From contig CANMFU010000006.1 in the NCBI GenBank assembly GCA_947497295.1, positions 1 to 64,000 of the forward strand: a stretch of 64,000 nucleotides of DNA, given 5' to 3'. Below the pieces are notes generated by a model. That model was not told where the DNA came from. It made no database searches and saw nothing but the letters and a program-made list of their open reading frames with translations. This document shows, in pieces, positions 1 to 7,419 of this stretch. Position numbers and translations under genes: made by a program. The DNA is from an uncultured Roseovarius sp. GTDB taxonomy: Bacteria > Pseudomonadota > Alphaproteobacteria > Rhodobacterales > Rhodobacteraceae. The stretch's first letter is position 1. Each line of letters opens with the position of its first letter.

Positions 1-393
1 CCTTCACCTTCGGCCTTGATGCCTGTGCTGTCGACCAGAAGATGCAAAGGGGCCTTGGGAACTCTGATATCCAATGGGAACGGACAGTGCCTTCTGCCGC
101 CGACACAGGGTGCTGTCGTCGGGCACCTCCCAATCAAAGTCGCCGAGCTTCAGCAGGCTTTCGACAAACCCCGTCGTCTGTCGCAAGGGCAAGCCGAACG
201 GCACTTTGATCGGCAAACACGCCTGGATCGCCGCATCTCTATAGCGCGGATTACGGCCCCGCCTGCCAGTCGGCTTGGCTTTCCAATCCGCGTCGGGATC
301 GAACCAAAGTGCCAATGATCCGCGTCGTTTCAGGGCCCGGTTGTCGTCAGGCCAGTTCCAGGTCTCGTACGTTGTAGGGGTCCAGCTGCTCAT
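1..393 (-). pseudogene. IS5-family transposase N-terminus, frameshifted and truncated
   Basis: The start ATG is at 391-393 on the minus strand. The protein shows the IS5 N-terminal pattern: NWPDDNRALKRRGSLALWFD, then PLRQTTGFVESLL, then DDSTLCRRQKAL. At about positions 49-52 a run of four C (minus strand) throws the frame. The read frame gives a non-homologous tail and a stop near position 1-4, while the +1 frame continues with the expected PLHLLVDSTGIKAEGE containing the first catalytic Asp. One extra base in the C run explains this. Programmed frameshifting is known in some IS5 subgroups but usually at a different place, so I favour a disrupted gene. The catalytic C-terminus is outside the window. 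Confidence 0.8.
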
Positions 394-412
394 GCCAGCC
401 AGCTAACATGCT

Positions 413-431
413 GGATTCACACAGTGAATCC
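413..431. repeat. perfect 8-bp palindrome upstream of the transposase
   Basis: GGATTCAC, a 3-base spacer, and GTGAATCC form a perfect inverted repeat between the IS end and the transposase start. It could be a transposase or regulator site, or a hairpin that limits read-in translation. This is inference only. Confidence 0.5.
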
Positions 432-440
432 CTCTTTAGG

Positions 441-460
441 CTGATTTGCGCAACAAAGCC
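441..460 (-). repeat. terminal inverted repeat of the IS5-type element
   Basis: Read on the minus strand the sequence is GGCTTTGTTGCGCAAATCAG, which resembles ends of IS5-group elements. Its position about 50 bases upstream of the transposase start fits an IS end. The partner repeat is off-window. Confidence 0.6.
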
Positions 461-899
461 AGATCTCTGAGAAGTATGGTGGAACTATCGTTAGACATTT
501 TTTCCTGCAGCTCTGGGCAAAGCCATCGCTTCTGACCCGGCCCAAGCATTTTAGAAATTTTTTCCGTAGTCTGCTCATAGGTTATGTGGTTCAGAAAGAG
601 GTATCCAGTGATTTCACGCTTGCAGTAAAGAAGCGGTCTGCCGGGTTGCACCGCAGTATGTTGATCAGTGGCTGGATGTCTCCTTTGGGCCGTTCGCAGT
701 CCTGCTAGTCGATGATAACGGCGGCAATCGCGACCCACGTTCACCGTCAGAATTTAGGAAATCGAAGTCCCGCTGACCCAGATGCGAGGCAGCTGCTGCA
801 CCTCTGCTTACCGCCGTTTGGCTCTGGCTCGATCCTTCGTCTGAGGAAGGATAGTGACCAACAAGGAAGACTATCGTGGCAATCGACACTTTTGAAGAC
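461..899. other. gene-poor stretch between the IS and tRNA-Pro
   Basis: About 440 bases separate the IS end from the 3' end of tRNA-Pro. Open frames exist on both strands (for example 665-889 minus) but none has a family motif, a convincing ribosome site or extends cleanly. One of them (436-744) runs through the IS end. The stretch is less GC-rich than the neighbours. It may be debris of a gene interrupted by the IS, or the remnant of an island inserted at the tRNA 3' end. Confidence 0.5.
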
Positions 900-976
900 T
901 GGTCGGGCTGAGAGGATTCGAACCTCCGACCCCCTGCTCCCGAAGCAGGTGCGCTACCAGGCTGCGCTACAGCCCG
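900..976 (-). tRNA. tRNA-Pro, anticodon CGG
   Basis: On the minus strand a full cloverleaf starts with CGGGCTG at 976 and closes with CAGCCCG, then discriminator A and an encoded CCA at 902-900. The anticodon arm is CCTGC-TTCGGGA-GCAGG, so the loop carries CGG, reading proline CCG codons. The T arm contains GGTTCGAATCC. Length is 77 with CCA, normal for tRNA-Pro. The CCA is encoded in the DNA. Low coordinates lie beyond its 3' end, the side where tRNA-targeted integrases insert. Confidence 0.97.
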
Positions 977-1029
977 ACCGTGGCGCGAGCGATAGACGAC
1001 AGGCGCGGCGTTTGCAATCCCTCAAATAT

Positions 1030-1058
1030 GCGGCGCCCGGCGTGTAGCGGGGCGCCGC
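1030..1058 (-). terminator. hairpin downstream of leuB
   Basis: GCGGCGCCC at 1030-1038 pairs perfectly with GGGCGCCGC at 1050-1058. It lies 6 bases past the leuB stop on the minus strand and is followed there by a short mixed AT stretch, so it is a probable terminator without a strong T run. Confidence 0.55.
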
Positions 1059-1064
1059 AAATGC

Positions 1065-2171
1065 CTACAGGCTGGCGTCGAGTGCCGTGATGATCGCATC
1101 GCCCATCTGAGCGGTGGTCAACGGCGTGCCGCCATCGGGACCCATCAGATCCGGTGTGCGGGCGCCATCTGCAAGCACGGTTTCGACCGCGCGCTCCAGC
1201 CGGGCCGCCTCATCGCCCTGATCAAAGGAATAGCGCAGCGCCATGGCAAAGCTGAGGATGCAGGCGATCGGGTTCGCCTTGCCCTGTCCGGCGATGTCTG
1301 GGGCCGAGCCGTGAACCGGCTCGTACAGCGCTTTGGGCCGGCCATTCGCCATCGGCGCACCAAGGCTGGCCGAGGGCAGCATGCCAAGGCTGCCGGTCAG
1401 CATCGCGGCGGCGTCCGACAGGATGTCGCCGAAAAGGTTATCGGTGACGATCACATCGAACTGCTTGGGGTTGCGGCACAGCTGCATTGCGCCTGCGTCG
1501 GCATACATGTGCGACAGCTGGACGTCGGCGTAGCTTTCGGCGTGCACCGCTGTGACGACCTCGCGCCACAGGATGCCCGATTCCATCACGTTGGCCTTCT
1601 CCATCGAGCAGACCTTGTTGCCACGGCGGCGGGCCAGCTCGAACGCGGCGCGCGCGACGCGGTCGATCTCGGACGTGGTATAGCGCTGTGTATTGATACC
1701 AACACGCTCGCCGTTTTCCTCGAAAATGCCGCGCGGCTCGCCGAAATAGATGCCCGAGGTCAGCTCGCGCACGATCATGATATCAAGGCCCGCGACGATT
1801 TCCTTTTTCAGCGACGAAAAATCCGCCAGCGCGTCAAAGCATTGCGCCGGGCGCAGGTTGGCAAACAAATCCATCTCCTTGCGCAGGCGCAGAAGACCGC
1901 GCTCGGGCTTGTCGCAGAAGTCCAGATCGTCGTATTTCGGACCGCCAACGGCGCCCAGCAGAACGGCATCCACTTCCTGCGCGCGTGCCATCGTGTCATC
2001 GTGCAGGGGCGTACCATGCGCATCATAGGCGCTGCCGCCGACCAGATCGGTGGTGACGTCAAAAGGCATGTCGCGCTTGGCGCCGTACCAGTCGATGACC
2101 TTGGTCACCTCGGTCATGACCTCGGGACCGATCCCGTCACCGGGCAGAATAAGAAGCGAAGGGTTGCTCAT
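1065..2171 (-). CDS. leuB: 3-isopropylmalate dehydrogenase
   Basis: This enzyme oxidises and decarboxylates (2R,3S)-3-isopropylmalate with NAD+ to 2-oxoisocaproate, the third step of leucine biosynthesis in the cytoplasm. The 368 residues match the family length. The N-terminus reads [16 protein letters not shown]. The substrate loop [19 protein letters not shown] and the metal/NAD region [19 protein letters not shown] are intact, and the C-terminal part has [20 protein letters not shown]. The ATG at 2171 has a purine-rich ribosome site (GAGAGGACCG). No leuCD lies beside it in the window, so it seems to be transcribed on its own or with upstream genes out of view. A GC-rich hairpin follows the stop. 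Confidence 0.97.
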   Translation of the reverse strand: MSNPSLLILPGDGIGPEVMTEVTKVIDWYGAKRDMPFDVTTDLVGGSAYDAHGTPLHDDTMARAQEVDAVLLGAVGGPKYDDLDFCDKPERGLLRLRKEMDLFANLRPAQCFDALADFSSLKKEIVAGLDIMIVRELTSGIYFGEPRGIFEENGERVGINTQRYTTSEIDRVARAAFELARRRGNKVCSMEKANVMESGILWREVVTAVHAESYADVQLSHMYADAGAMQLCRNPKQFDVIVTDNLFGDILSDAAAMLTGSLGMLPSASLGAPMANGRPKALYEPVHGSAPDIAGQGKANPIACILSFAMALRYSFDQGDEAARLERAVETVLADGARTPDLMGPDGGTPLTTAQMGDAIITALDASL

Positions 2172-2281
2172 GTGGGCGGTCCTCTCGGGATGATGGGCGT
2201 TCGCGCAATCGGGTAGCGCGAAGGTGGCTGATGGTCAAGAAAGTGTAGGGCACCCCGTGCAGCGTCTGGCCCGGCCTCAGG

Positions 2282-2746
2282 CTACCCAAGCGGCTTGGTC
2301 ATCATGTAATTGTGCAGTGCGGCGCCGTTGCGGAGGATCTGCTGTCGTCCGGAATTGGTAAAGCCGCGGCGCAGAAAGAACCGCCGCGCGGCTTCGCTGG
2401 CGTGAACGCGCAGCTGCGCGATACCCGCTTGGGTCGCCTCGATCTCCAGCGCGCGATACAGCTGCGATCCGGTCCCTTTGTCTGCCGGATAGCAGTAAAA
2501 GCAATCGATATAGCCGTCCGGTAAAAGCTCGATAAAGCCGGTCAGGGTGCCGGTGCGATCTTCTGCGACCAACAGCTTGCGTCGGTCTGAAACGCGCGCC
2601 AGAAACGCGTCTGATGATGCGGCGCAAGGGCTCCACGCCAACCGCTGCGAGGGGCTGTAATCTGTGCTGGCGTGGATGGATGCGTGCATCAGCCGTGCCA
2701 ATGCCGCGGCGTCGCCAGATCGGAAATCTCTGATGATTACGGTCAG
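2282..2746 (-). CDS. GNAT family N-acetyltransferase
   Basis: This is a small GNAT-type acyl-CoA-dependent acetyltransferase of unknown substrate. The acetyl-CoA pyrophosphate loop region is seen as CYPADKGTGSQLYRALEIEA, followed by HASEAARRFFLRRGF, the usual last helix and strand of the fold. The only standard start is TTG at 2701, which would cut the first beta strand. Upstream the same frame continues as TVIIRDFRSGDAAALARLM, a typical GNAT N-terminus, back to a CTG at 2744-2746 that has AAAAGG seven bases before it. I therefore place the start at the CTG with caution; translation from TTG would give 139 residues. No operon partner is evident. Confidence 0.8.
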   Translation of the reverse strand: MTVIIRDFRSGDAAALARLMHASIHASTDYSPSQRLAWSPCAASSDAFLARVSDRRKLLVAEDRTGTLTGFIELLPDGYIDCFYCYPADKGTGSQLYRALEIEATQAGIAQLRVHASEAARRFFLRRGFTNSGRQQILRNGAALHNYMMTKPLG

Positions 2747-2765
2747 GGCGCGACCTTTTGGTGTG

Positions 2766-2798
2766 GACGCAAGGCGGCAAAAATGGCGGCCTTGCGTC
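2766..2798 (-). terminator. stem-loop after the OmpA-like gene
   Basis: GACGCAAGGC and its complement GCCTTGCGTC form a 10-bp stem with one mismatch and two more pairs inside, 6 bases past the OmpA-like stop on the minus strand. T residues lie in the loop rather than after the stem, so it is an atypical terminator candidate. Confidence 0.45.
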
Positions 2799-2804
2799 CT
2801 GGTC

Positions 2805-3473
2805 CTAGCGCGCGTTCGGCAGGATCACGATTTCAACCCGGCGGTTCTGCGCCTTGCCTTCGGCGGTCAGGTTCGAGGCGATGGGCTGGTCTTCGCCGCG
2901 GCCGAACTTGTTGATCCGGCTGGGGGCGACGCCGCCCTCCATCAGCACAGCCGCAACCGCGTTCGCGCGGCGCTCGGACAGCTGCTGGTTATAGGCGGCC
3001 GCGCCGGTGTTGTCGGTATGACCAACCACCTGCACCGAGCTGGCGGGATAGTTTTGCAGGCTGTCTGCAACGGTCAGCAGATCGCCGCGCAGGCCGCGGT
3101 TTACGGTCGCGCTGTCGACGGCAAACAGGATATCCTGTGGCAGGGTCACGATCAGGCGGTCGCCGGTATTGTTGATCTGGACGCGCTCATTGTCCAGATC
3201 GCGGCGCAGTTCGGCCTCCTGCCGGTCCAGTGCGTTGCCGATGGCCGCGCCGCCCAGCGCGCCGATGGCGCCGCCGATCAGTGCGCCCTTGCCCGATTTG
3301 TCGCTGGCCGCAGCGCCCGTGACCGCCCCGGCGATGCCGCCGATTAGCGCGCCCTGCTGCGTTTTGTTGGTGGGGCCGCCAAAGCCGCCCATGCCTTGGG
3401 TGCCGTCGCAGGCCGCGGTCAGTGTCAGCGCGGCGCCGGCGGCGATGATAAGGGGTGTTCTTGCTCGGATCAT
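2805..3473 (-). CDS. OmpA-family peptidoglycan-associated lipoprotein with glycine zipper
   Basis: This is a predicted outer-membrane lipoprotein of 222 residues. I chose the ATG at 3473 because it puts a lipoprotein signal at the front: MIRARTPLIIAAGAALTLTA followed by AC, a lipobox with Cys as lipid attachment site. A longer frame reaching 3557 would bury the signal. Residues about 40-90 form a glycine-zipper segment rich in GALIGG and GAIGALGGAAIG. The C-terminal OmpA domain (about 110-222) contains ILFAVDSATVN, VVGHTDNTGAAAYNQQLSERRA and GRGEDQPIASN, with the Asp and Arg positions that bind diaminopimelate. It probably tethers the outer membrane to peptidoglycan. Confidence 0.9.
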   Translation of the reverse strand: MIRARTPLIIAAGAALTLTAACDGTQGMGGFGGPTNKTQQGALIGGIAGAVTGAAASDKSGKGALIGGAIGALGGAAIGNALDRQEAELRRDLDNERVQINNTGDRLIVTLPQDILFAVDSATVNRGLRGDLLTVADSLQNYPASSVQVVGHTDNTGAAAYNQQLSERRANAVAAVLMEGGVAPSRINKFGRGEDQPIASNLTAEGKAQNRRVEIVILPNAR

Positions 3474-3600
3474 GGTAAAGTTCGCCTCAAGTTTGGGTGT
3501 TCGGACCTTTCCGAACTTGGCCGCGACTATATGCATGCGCGGGGCGATGCCCAACACGGAAAATCACGCGACTCGGCAGTAATCCGCGCAATTTTGCGTG

Positions 3601-4437
3601 TTATACGTCGGCGCGGGCGCTTTCGCGGGCCAGCATGGCGCGCTTGACCGGCAGACCCCAGTGATAGCCGCCCAGCCCGCCCGATTTGCGCAGCGCGCGG
3701 TGGCAGGGGATGAGCAGGCCGATCGGGTTGCGCCCGACAGCGGTGCCGACGGCGCGCACGGCCTTTGGATGGCCGATGGCCTGCGCGATCTGGCTGTAGG
3801 TGGTCACATGGCCGGGCGGGATGGTCAGCAGCGCCTCCCACACCTTGATCTGAAAGGGCGCGCCCATCAGGTGCAGTGGCGTTTGCCCCTTTGCGTCAAA
3901 AGCGGCGGCGACCCAAGCGCGCAAACGCTCGGGCGCCTCAAGGAACGTGGCCTTGGGCCAGCGGCCCGTCAGATCCGCCATCACCGCCGCATCGCCCGCC
4001 TGTGGCGCAAAGCCGATGCCGCAAATCCCCTTGTCCGTGCCCATGACCAGCGCCGGGCCGAAGGGGCTGTCAAACCAGCCCCAATGCACCGTGAGGCCGG
4101 CCCCCTTGCGGGCAAAATCGCCGGGGCTCATCGCCTCCCAGCGTAGGAACAGATCGTGCAGCCGCCCGGTGCCGGACAGCCCGGCTCTATCCGCCGCCTC
4201 CAGCAGGGTGCAGCGATTGTCCAGCAATGCCTTGGCATGGCCCAGCGTCAGATATTGCTGATAGCGCTTGGGCGACACACCGACCCAAGCGGAGAAAATG
4301 CGCTGGAAATGCGCCGCGCTCATGCCCATTTCGCTGGCGAGCCGGTCCAGCGTCATGCCTTCGCCGCCTTCGTCGATCAATTCGATCGCGCGGCGCATGA
4401 CGCCGAAATGATAGCTTTGCTCGGGCGATGCGGTCAT
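3601..4437 (-). CDS. Ada-like regulator/O6-methylguanine-DNA methyltransferase
   Basis: The 278-residue protein joins an AraC-type helix-turn-helix domain (about 1-110, with LASEMGMSAAHFQRIFSAWV) to a methylated-DNA--protein-cysteine methyltransferase domain (about 115-275). The active site is IPCHRAL with the acceptor Cys at 245. It transfers the methyl group of O6-methylguanine to itself. Compared with E. coli Ada it lacks the N-terminal zinc domain that takes methyl groups from phosphotriesters, a shorter architecture common in Proteobacteria. The ATG at 4437 is chosen because it begins the AraC domain; the frame extends to 4545 without homology. It is divergent from nth, another DNA repair gene, 100 bases away. 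Confidence 0.92.
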   Translation of the reverse strand: MTASPEQSYHFGVMRRAIELIDEGGEGMTLDRLASEMGMSAAHFQRIFSAWVGVSPKRYQQYLTLGHAKALLDNRCTLLEAADRAGLSGTGRLHDLFLRWEAMSPGDFARKGAGLTVHWGWFDSPFGPALVMGTDKGICGIGFAPQAGDAAVMADLTGRWPKATFLEAPERLRAWVAAAFDAKGQTPLHLMGAPFQIKVWEALLTIPPGHVTTYSQIAQAIGHPKAVRAVGTAVGRNPIGLLIPCHRALRKSGGLGGYHWGLPVKRAMLARESARADV

Positions 4438-4537
4438 GGCTGATATCCTTAGGTTGCATCTCAATCTAGGTGTGCGCCGTCTGCGCTGCGACCCGAATGT
4501 TGCGCAATGGCATGAATCCGGCCATAGGGATGGACCT

Positions 4538-5182
4538 ATGAGCAAACAACTTGATTATCACACGATCCGCGCGATCTTTGAACGGTTTCAGGAGGCGCAG
4601 CCGCACCCCGAGGGCGAACTGCACCACACCAACGCTTACACGCTGGTCGTGGCCGTCGCGCTGAGCGCGCAGGCCACTGATGCGGGCGTCAACCGCGCGA
4701 CGCATGATCTGTTCAAGTTGGCCGATACGCCGAAAAAGATGCTGGATCTGGGGCTGGATGGCGTGACGGATCATATCAAGTCGATCGGCCTCTACCGTCA
4801 GAAGGCGAAGAACGTCATCAAGCTGAGCCAGATCCTGGTCGACGATTACGGAGGCGAGGTGCCCAATTCGCGCGCGGCGCTGCAATCGCTGCCGGGCGTG
4901 GGGCGCAAGACTGCCAATGTCGTGCTGAACATGTGGTGGAAGATCCCGGCGCAGGCGGTCGATACCCACATCTTTCGCGTCGGCAACCGCACCGGCATCT
5001 GCCCCGGCAAGGATGTCGTCGCGGTTGAGCGCGCGCTCGAAGACCACATTCCGGCAGATTTTCAACAGCATGCACATCACTGGCTGATCCTGCATGGCCG
5101 CTACCATTGCAAGGCGCGCAAGCCCATGTGTCCCACATGCCTGATCCGCGACCTGTGCCCCTACGAGGACAAGACAATATGA
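4538..5182 (+). CDS. nth: endonuclease III (DNA glycosylase/AP lyase)
   Basis: Nth removes oxidised pyrimidines and cleaves abasic sites in base excision repair. The 214-residue protein has the helix-hairpin-helix LPGVGRKT (118-125) with catalytic Lys124, catalytic Asp142 in VDTHIFRV, and a complete 4Fe-4S motif of Cys191, 198, 201 and 207 in the CX6CX2CX5C spacing. The ATG at 4538 is chosen because the upstream extension from 4436 has no homology. The stop overlaps the start of the next gene as ATGA, indicating translational coupling. It is divergent from the Ada-like gene. Confidence 0.97.
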   Translation: MSKQLDYHTIRAIFERFQEAQPHPEGELHHTNAYTLVVAVALSAQATDAGVNRATHDLFKLADTPKKMLDLGLDGVTDHIKSIGLYRQKAKNVIKLSQILVDDYGGEVPNSRAALQSLPGVGRKTANVVLNMWWKIPAQAVDTHIFRVGNRTGICPGKDVVAVERALEDHIPADFQQHAHHWLILHGRYHCKARKPMCPTCLIRDLCPYEDKTI

Positions 5183-6165
5183 GTAAATATCAGGCTATTG
5201 GCATCGGAAATGCTGTTGTGGACGTGATCTGTCGCAGCGATGATGCGTTTTTGGAACGCATGGGAATCGACAAAGGTGTCATGCAGCTGATCGACGCAGA
5301 TCGCGGCGAGGCGTTGTATGCGGCGATGGACAACCGCGTGCAGATGGCGGGCGGCTCGGTTGCCAATACAATTGCGGGGCTCGGCGCATTGGGGCTCAAG
5401 ACCGGCTTTATCGGTCGGGTGCGCGATGACGAACTGGGCCGCGCCTACGCGGAAGACTTGGCGCGCGTCGGCACTGATTTCGTAAACTCGCCCGTCGCGC
5501 AAGGCGAATTGCCGACTTCGCGCTGCATGATTTTCGTATCCCCGGATGGCGAGCGGTCGATGAACACTTACCTGGGTATTTCTACTGAACTGGGCGCCGC
5601 CGATGTCCCGGACAAGGTCGTCTCGGGCGCCGGTCTGCTGCTGCTTGAGGGGTATCTTTTCGACAAGCCAAAGGGCAAGGCCGCTCTTGCCGCTGCCGCA
5701 GAGGCGTGCCGAAACGCCGGCGGCATGGCCGGTATTTCGCTGAGCGATCCGTTCTGCGTTGATCGGCACCGCGGTGATTTTCGCAGCCTGATCCGCGGCC
5801 TCGACTATGTGATTGGGAACGAACATGAATGGATGTCGCTGTATCAGACCGACGATCTGGATACCGCGCTGGCGCAGGCCGCTGCCAAAACGGGACTCGT
5901 CGTCTGTACGCGGTCAGGCGCCGGCGTGATCATCCTGCGCGGCGACCGGCGCATTGATGTGCCGGTCGCACGCATTTCGCCGGTCGACACCACAGGCGCC
6001 GGCGATCAGTTCGCCGCCGGATTCCTCTACGGTCTTTCTACCGGAAAATCTCTGGATGTGGCAGGTCGGATGGGCTGCATCGCTGCCGCCGAGGTCATTT
6101 CGCATTATGGCGCCCGTCCCGAGACGGATATCAAAGCGCAATTTGCGGCCGAAGGCCTTATCTGA
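5179..6165 (+). CDS. PfkB-family carbohydrate kinase, probable adenosine kinase
   Basis: This cytosolic kinase of 328 residues phosphorylates a nucleoside or sugar with ATP. The PfkB signatures are clear: MAGGSVANTIAGLGALGLKT near residue 55 and the anion-hole/catalytic motif DTTGAGDQFAAGFLYG near residue 275. Proteins of this subtype in Rhodobacterales are usually annotated adenosine kinase, but the sequence alone does not exclude a ribokinase-like substrate. The ATG at 5179 overlaps the nth stop by 4 bases. A copy of the 28-bp inverted repeat starts about 48 bases after the stop. Confidence 0.88.
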   Translation: MSKYQAIGIGNAVVDVICRSDDAFLERMGIDKGVMQLIDADRGEALYAAMDNRVQMAGGSVANTIAGLGALGLKTGFIGRVRDDELGRAYAEDLARVGTDFVNSPVAQGELPTSRCMIFVSPDGERSMNTYLGISTELGAADVPDKVVSGAGLLLLEGYLFDKPKGKAALAAAAEACRNAGGMAGISLSDPFCVDRHRGDFRSLIRGLDYVIGNEHEWMSLYQTDDLDTALAQAAAKTGLVVCTRSGAGVIILRGDRRIDVPVARISPVDTTGAGDQFAAGFLYGLSTGKSLDVAGRMGCIAAAEVISHYGARPETDIKAQFAAEGLI

Positions 6166-6212
6166 GCGGGACGACGCCCGGCTGCCAATAGTGAGGCACG
6201 CACGGCAAAAGA

Positions 6213-6240
6213 CAGGATTTGGGTATTTTCACCAAGAAAA
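6213..6240 (+). repeat. intergenic tail element, copy 1 (class B), left arm of 28-bp inverted repeat
   Basis: The tail contains GGGTATTTTCACCAAGAAAA on the plus strand, downstream of and in the same sense as the adenosine kinase gene. It is a perfect inverted match of 6396-6423, and a close match of 50378-50403. Confidence 0.8.
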
Positions 6241-6395
6241 AGTCCAAACTGCGCGCCCCGTTTTCCGGCGTCGGTCGCAGTGATCGCGATGCAAACCGTT
6301 GGCGGGGCGCGGCTTTTCCTTGGGCGGTCATCGGCTCCCCAGCCTGTACCGCGGCTCTGAGGCTGACAGAGGTTGGTAAAGAAAAGGTTAGCGGC

Positions 6396-6423
6396 TTTTC
6401 TTGGTGAAAATACCCAAATCCTG
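6396..6423 (-). repeat. intergenic tail element, copy 2 (class B), right arm of 28-bp inverted repeat
   Basis: On the minus strand it reads GGGTATTTTCACCAAGAAAA, identical to copy 1 over 28 bases, and lies 30 bases past the sulfotransferase stop in that gene's sense. The two arms are separated by 155 bases of otherwise unremarkable sequence between convergent genes. Confidence 0.8.
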
Positions 6424-6452
6424 ACTTCGCCGAACGCGCTTTCGGCAGCGAA

Positions 6453-7298
6453 TTATTCGCCCAGCTTCGCGTGAACCTCGTCCAGATCAATTTCGCCAAT
6501 CGGCATCTTGTTGGACGGATCAGCAAAGTCATATTTGAACAGCTCGAAATCCTGTTTGTATATCTCAAGCATCAGATGCATTGACAAATCGTCAAAATAA
6601 TCCTCGACCGGATGGGCGCGTTTTGGGCCATGGCCTTCGCTTTCGTTAAAGCGCGGTATCGCAGCCAGATCGACCTGATGAGGCGATTGTATGGCATTCA
6701 GCACGTCTTGCATCCCGTCGTTGAACGCCTCGGTCCAGAAAATGCGATCATACGTGCCGCCATTAGCGATGTAGGTGCCGATATGACCGGACATGGCCGA
6801 CCAGTGGATGTCAGGCTCCATCGGGCGGCGCCAGCGGATCGTGTCGCGCGCGAACAGCAGGAACCTGCGAAAGCTGGCGATCTGGTCAAACTCCTGCTTG
6901 CCGTCGTCGCCGCCGACCTCAATGCCGTACTTCTGAACCAAAAGCGGGACCAGCTTGCCGCGGTAGCGTTTGCCGTTACGCTGAATTCCGCAAATCTTGT
7001 CAAAGAAGCTGCTGAGGATGCGGGTATAGGGGTTGCGCACGCAGGTGAACGCGTAGGAGCTATGCGTCCTGACGTTGGCGTTGATCAGCGGCTGACTGGC
7101 ATCCAGCGCCCATTTGTGTATGCCGTCCTTTGCATCGTGAATGTCGCCGTCGAAGAATTCGCCGTGATCCGAATAATACATGATTTGCCCAATGGTCGAG
7201 CAGGCACATTTTGGAACCACGCGATAAACCACGCTTTCGCTGTGCGTCATCCATGTGCCGGGAAACCCCATGATCACCGCCCTTGCCAAATCTGCCAT
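6453..7298 (-). CDS. sulfotransferase family 2-type protein
   Basis: This protein of 281 residues should transfer sulfate from PAPS to a glycan or other acceptor. The 5'-phosphosulfate loop is VPKCACSTIGQIMYYS and the 3'-phosphate-binding region is FTCVRNPYTRILSSFFDKI, the arrangement of carbohydrate sulfotransferases. No signal peptide or membrane segment is seen, so it is probably cytoplasmic. The ATG at 7298 is followed by a second one at 7271 (MGFPGTWM) that has a better spaced AAGGGCGG in front, so the true start may be nine codons later. It is divergent from a glycosyltransferase gene 121 bases away, which suggests shared regulation and a joint role in making a sulfated surface glycan. 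Confidence 0.85.
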   Translation of the reverse strand: MADLARAVIMGFPGTWMTHSESVVYRVVPKCACSTIGQIMYYSDHGEFFDGDIHDAKDGIHKWALDASQPLINANVRTHSSYAFTCVRNPYTRILSSFFDKICGIQRNGKRYRGKLVPLLVQKYGIEVGGDDGKQEFDQIASFRRFLLFARDTIRWRRPMEPDIHWSAMSGHIGTYIANGGTYDRIFWTEAFNDGMQDVLNAIQSPHQVDLAAIPRFNESEGHGPKRAHPVEDYFDDLSMHLMLEIYKQDFELFKYDFADPSNKMPIGEIDLDEVHAKLGE

Positions 7299-7419
7299 GT
7301 CCTGTTGAGGACTTATTGTTCTTTGCCATGATAAAACACGATTATTACGGTTTCATCGATATGTGATCGGGATTATCACTGTAAACAATCGGCAGAACAA
7401 GGGTTAGTCCGTTTCCTAT

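Larger units (their letters stand above)
1..460 (-). mobile_element. IS5-family insertion sequence, cut by the window start
   Basis: The element carries a transposase N-terminus on the minus strand. Its outer end appears to be at 460, where the minus strand begins GGCTTTGTTGCGCAAATCAG, a typical IS5-group terminal inverted repeat. The other end lies outside the window, so the second inverted repeat and any target duplication cannot be checked. The transposase reading frame is broken, so this copy is probably not autonomous. Confidence 0.8.

Noticed and set aside
436..744. 102-codon frame on the minus strand
   Set aside because: It runs through the IS terminal repeat and has no motif or ribosome site.
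665..889. 74-codon frame on the minus strand
   Set aside because: Ser-rich, no homology signal, no ribosome site; kept only as part of the unassigned region.
712..1047. 111-codon open frame on the plus strand containing [13 protein letters not shown]
   Set aside because: This phrase is the antisense translation of tRNA-Pro, a well-known spurious protein. The frame covers the tRNA gene at 900-976.
1311..2216. 301-codon frame opposite leuB
   Set aside because: Shadow of leuB in high-GC DNA; no motif.
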